A stretch of 31,934 nucleotides of DNA from a virus, in the IMG/VR virus record IMGVR_UViG_3300015263_000107, positions 1-31,934 of that record; one strand, written 5' to 3'. The notes under the pieces were generated by a model that ran no database searches, had not been told where the DNA came from, and saw only the letters and a program-made list of their open reading frames with translations. The position numbers and the translations under genes were made by a program. This document shows positions 29,766-31,934 of this stretch, piece by piece. Position 1 is the stretch's first letter. The number at the start of each line of letters is the position of its first letter.

Positions 29766-30430
29766 TAAACGTTTCCTTCACTGAAAGGATCGATGGTAGA
29801 CCAGTCAACGATATCCTCGCCATCTTCCTGAAATTCTTGGTTTGTAGCAAATACATCAGACATTGCTTCTTCAAACGCATTATTAGAATACACGTTTGAT
29901 ACAGAAAATCTTTCTTCAATGGCATCGATTTCATCAACACCAGTTTCGAATCTTTCGTTTGAGTATTCCCACACTTCGCAAACAACATCCCAAACCTGCA
30001 AGGAACCCATCTGATAGAAGAATGCAGAGTTGTTTACGTATTTAATGACAAAGATACGCTTCATCATTGTAGAGTAAACAAGGTCGCCTTCTCTTGGTCT
30101 CTGAATATCAGGACGCTGAGCGGCAATCTCATTACCGAATACTCTTCTGGATACGGTAAAAGTAATCTGGTCGCGGATTTCTAGATTAAATTTGGATAGG
30201 AATGTGCCGTCACCTTCGTATGAGTCATAGGACTTGACGTACATGTCAAATTCATATGCTGAGCGATATGTTGATAGGGTATCTTCGCCGTAGATATCAT
30301 CCTTCTTCACAAGCTCTCGTGGAAGGTAATATACACTATGACCATAAATGGCAAGCGTTTCTACCACCAAATCATCGATAAGGCTTTGCTCTGCATAATT
30401 GTTGAAGGTGTCAAAATATAAATTTGGCAT
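29765..30430 (-). CDS. 14: Neck protein gp14
   Basis: The 221-residue protein matches T4 gp14 (256 residues) by order and by segments MPNLYFDTFNNYAEQSLIDD, GHSVYYLPRELVKKDDIYGED and RPREGDLVYSTMMKRIFVIK. It forms with gp13 the neck that joins head and tail. The C-terminus is acidic and variable. Its start overlaps the stop of the acetyltransferase-like gene (TAATG), not gene 13 as in T4. Confidence 0.92.
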   Translation of the reverse strand: MPNLYFDTFNNYAEQSLIDDLVVETLAIYGHSVYYLPRELVKKDDIYGEDTLSTYRSAYEFDMYVKSYDSYEGDGTFLSKFNLEIRDQITFTVSRRVFGNEIAAQRPDIQRPREGDLVYSTMMKRIFVIKYVNNSAFFYQMGSLQVWDVVCEVWEYSNERFETGVDEIDAIEERFSVSNVYSNNAFEEAMSDVFATNQEFQEDGEDIVDWSTIDPFSEGNV

Positions 30431-30777
30431 TATTTCGGTTCTCTATACATTGTTTCTCTTGTGGAGAAGTCTTTGTTTTTGCCTTTGTTTTCTACGTAAC
30501 CATGACTCTTGTAAAACTTTACCAATCTAGATTTTGTCCCGCCAAAATCAGATGAAGGTGTCAATACTACCTTTAATTTATGTTTATCGGCATGAGCATT
30601 TATAGCTTTCATTGATTGTGAGCCAATACCCTGATTTCTTTTTTCTTTAGGAACGACAATCTTTGAAACAGTTAATGTGTTTTTATTCTGATAAACACTA
30701 TGATCAACGCCAATATTGTCTAAAGACTTTCTTAGCGATTCTACATTTTCAGATATAAATTGCTCAAGTGTTTTCAT
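30430..30777 (-). CDS. GNAT-type acetyltransferase with capsid-targeting-like N-terminus
   Basis: The 115-residue protein has the GNAT acetyl-CoA motif A VPKEKRNQGIGSQSMKAINA, with R/Q-x-x-G-x-G at RNQGIG (about residues 47-52), a following strand LKVVLTPSSDFGG, and KFYKSHGYVE, the typical C-terminal GNAT strand-helix. Its first residues MKTLEQFISE resemble the MKTYQEFIAE targeting peptide of T4 internal head proteins, which is cut by gp21 at [LI]xE; here I-S-E|N (residues 8-11) would be the site. It is fused by TAATG overlaps to gene 13 upstream and gene 14 downstream, so it is co-expressed with late virion genes. The substrate is unknown. A packaged, injected enzyme is an inference. Confidence 0.82.
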   Translation of the reverse strand: MKTLEQFISENVESLRKSLDNIGVDHSVYQNKNTLTVSKIVVPKEKRNQGIGSQSMKAINAHADKHKLKVVLTPSSDFGGTKSRLVKFYKSHGYVENKGKNKDFSTRETMYREPK

Positions 30778-31523
30778 TAGCCTATCATATCCGATACTGG
30801 CAAGCTGTAGCTGGAAATCATTTCTGCTTCCATCTTTTCGATTTCATTCATAGCATCGTTCAAAATCTTTTCACCATTGAACTCGACACCACCCGGTAGT
30901 TTCATGCCTGTAAACTTGGTTAGGTTAGTACCCCATTGATATTTGATCTTGGCTGTGGTATAATTTTGTAGCCAACGGTCACTCCATACGTCTGTCCAGA
31001 CTTCAGGGTCAACAACTTCGTATGCTTCGACTACAAGGTATTCCAGATCGTTTGTCTTTGTGGTCCATTCCATATCGACATAGAGACGGTTTCTGTGTCG
31101 ATTGTAGCGGATTGGCTGTTGACCAACTAGAAGTTCTGAGACAAGAGCAAGGTGTTCCATGGTCATGTAATATGGTACCATTGAAACGCTTGTCAGTGTG
31201 TAAAGATCGTTAAGAGCAATCTGGTAGCGAATGTTAAATAGGTCATCGGAACGAACAATAGGATCGGCAATAGGAAATACTCTCACCGCACCAATTACGT
31301 TCTCTGGTAGAGTGATATACTTGTTGATTTTATCTTCTGGCTGAATTGCATGTTTATAATAAATTTTATCAGAACCGTCAAAGTGATAATCCCAATAATA
31401 GCGCAAAGCTTCATCAATACGATCCTCAACCTGATCGTCATCAACGTTGATTTCGATAACAGGTTTGCCTAGCTTACGCAAGCAATATTCTTTGAATTCG
31501 TTTCTACTTGTTGGTACTGCCAT
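30777..31523 (-). CDS. 13: Neck protein gp13
   Basis: The 248-residue protein corresponds to T4 gp13 (309 residues), first of the neck/terminase/tail run 13-14-15-16-17. The opening RNEFKEYCLRKLGKPVIEIN, followed by DRIDEALRYYWDYHFDGS and ITLPENVIGAVRVFPI, is characteristic of gp13. It assembles on the portal to receive the tail. A canonical late box lies 32 bases upstream. The stop overlaps the start of the acetyltransferase-like gene. Confidence 0.93.
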   Translation of the reverse strand: MAVPTSRNEFKEYCLRKLGKPVIEINVDDDQVEDRIDEALRYYWDYHFDGSDKIYYKHAIQPEDKINKYITLPENVIGAVRVFPIADPIVRSDDLFNIRYQIALNDLYTLTSVSMVPYYMTMEHLALVSELLVGQQPIRYNRHRNRLYVDMEWTTKTNDLEYLVVEAYEVVDPEVWTDVWSDRWLQNYTTAKIKYQWGTNLTKFTGMKLPGGVEFNGEKILNDAMNEIEKMEAEMISSYSLPVSDMIG

Positions 31524-31554
31524 TATTCCGTCCTATATACTATAGCGATCTATT

Positions 31555-31562
31555 TATTTATA
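31555..31562 (-). promoter_or_regulatory. T4-type late promoter box TATAAATA before gene 13
   Basis: Exact TATAAATA on the minus strand within the 49-base divergent gap between gene 13 and the plus-strand heptose-kinase-like gene. It would start the whole 13-to-18 transcript. Confidence 0.83.
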
Positions 31563-31572
31563 AAAGGTGATT

Positions 31573-31934
31573 ATGATGAAAGTTTGTATCATTGGCGATA
31601 TTATTATTGACAACTACATTTATGGTACCGCAGAAAGGTTGTCGCCAGAGGCACCAATCCCCATTGTAAAGTGTCAGTCAGCTACAGAAAAGTTGGGCGG
31701 CGCTGGTAATCTATACGAAAATCTATTGTCCCTTGGTGTTGACGTTGACTTGCTTGATTTAAGTGAGCCACGATGTGTCAAGACACGTGTATTCTGTGAC
31801 GGGCATTATGTTACCAGAATTGATGAAGACGAAATGACGGATGGTAGCAAGGTATTGGATACCATTCGTGAGCTAGATTTTTCTGACTATGAGTATGTTA
31901 TTCTCAGCGATTACGGTAAGGGTGTTCTCGAATA
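31573..31934 (+). CDS. HldE/RfaE domain I-like sugar kinase, 3' end outside window
   Basis: The 120 residues present match the start of PfkB/ribokinase-fold D-glycero-D-manno-heptose-7-phosphate kinases (N-terminal domain of HldE): IIGDIIIDNYIYG, ERLSPEAPIPIVK, LGGAGNLYENLLSLGVDVDL, VKTRVF, YVTRIDEDE and VILSDYGKGVLE. The segment between the GGAxN helix and VKTR is about 35 residues shorter than in bacterial HldE, so part of the usual fold is missing. The gene is cut by the window edge. Tandem ATGs at 31573 and 31576 both have AAGG upstream. Substrate and role (LPS or capsule precursor metabolism, virion or DNA glycosylation) are inferred. Confidence 0.78.
   Translation, partial: MMKVCIIGDIIIDNYIYGTAERLSPEAPIPIVKCQSATEKLGGAGNLYENLLSLGVDVDLLDLSEPRCVKTRVFCDGHYVTRIDEDEMTDGSKVLDTIRELDFSDYEYVILSDYGKGVLE

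Noticed and set aside
1-31934. CRISPR arrays, insertion sequences, integrase genes, attachment sites or long direct repeats
   Set aside because: None seen on reading through; the sequence is gene-dense with no repeated spaced units and no recombinase motifs.

Overview
The window is part of the genome of a T4-like myovirus, a contractile-tailed, strictly lytic type of phage of a Gram-negative host. The evidence is the T4 replication and recombination core (45, 44, 62, regA, 46, 47, 55, uvsW, uvsY) together with the T4 head and tail block in T4 order (13-14-15-16-17-18-19-20-67-prohead core-21-22-23, read along the minus strand). Several proteins are shorter or longer than in T4, and the set of extra genes (peptide deformylase, MazG-like, Sm-like, glycosyltransferases, heptose-kinase-like) resembles distant marine or environmental T4-like phages more than the enteric ones. 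The host cannot be named from this sequence.

Layout. Almost everything is on the minus strand, so transcription runs from high to low coordinates. (1) 31.5-17.6 kb: late head/tail module, from gp13 (neck) to gp23 (major capsid). Five canonical T4 late boxes (TATAAATA) occur in the window; four are in this module, two near-matches (AATAAATA) lie here too, and a U-run terminator follows gene 23. A GNAT acetyltransferase gene with a T4-style capsid-targeting N-terminus sits between genes 13 and 14. (2) 16.29-17.57 kb: an island of four small unknown plus-strand genes behind a near-perfect sigma70 promoter, overlapping the fifth canonical late box, which points the other way. (3) 16.3-9.0 kb: a gp19-like virion protein, then uvsY, uvsW, an Sm-like protein, the late sigma factor gp55, gp47 and gp46, an exoribonuclease-like protein and small unknowns. 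(4) 9.0-3.1 kb: P-loop kinase-like protein, peptide deformylase, a DUF3310-like protein, MazG-like protein, a glycosyltransferase, then sliding clamp, clamp loader and RegA, with three small extra genes inserted between 44 and 62. (5) 3.1-0 kb: small genes, two tRNAs (Arg-UCU, Met-CAU), a GT17 glycosyltransferase, a peroxiredoxin and a nucleoside deoxyribosyltransferase-like protein. (6) 31.57 kb to the end: start of a plus-strand gene resembling the heptose-7-phosphate kinase domain of HldE, cut by the window edge.

How it fits together. Host sigma70 promoters (plus strand at 16.3 kb; minus strand at 15.8, 3.27 and 3.07 kb) can serve early genes. The gp45/44/62 clamp system supports replication and also, as known for T4, activates gp55-dependent late transcription from TATAAATA boxes. 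RegA would then repress early mRNAs, and the start sites of replication and early genes share an A/T-only spacer ending in UUAUG or UCAUG that most late structural genes lack. Genes are tightly packed, with many TAATG and ATGA junctions. No stretch over 300 bases lacks a gene. I saw no CRISPR array, insertion sequence, integrase or attachment site.
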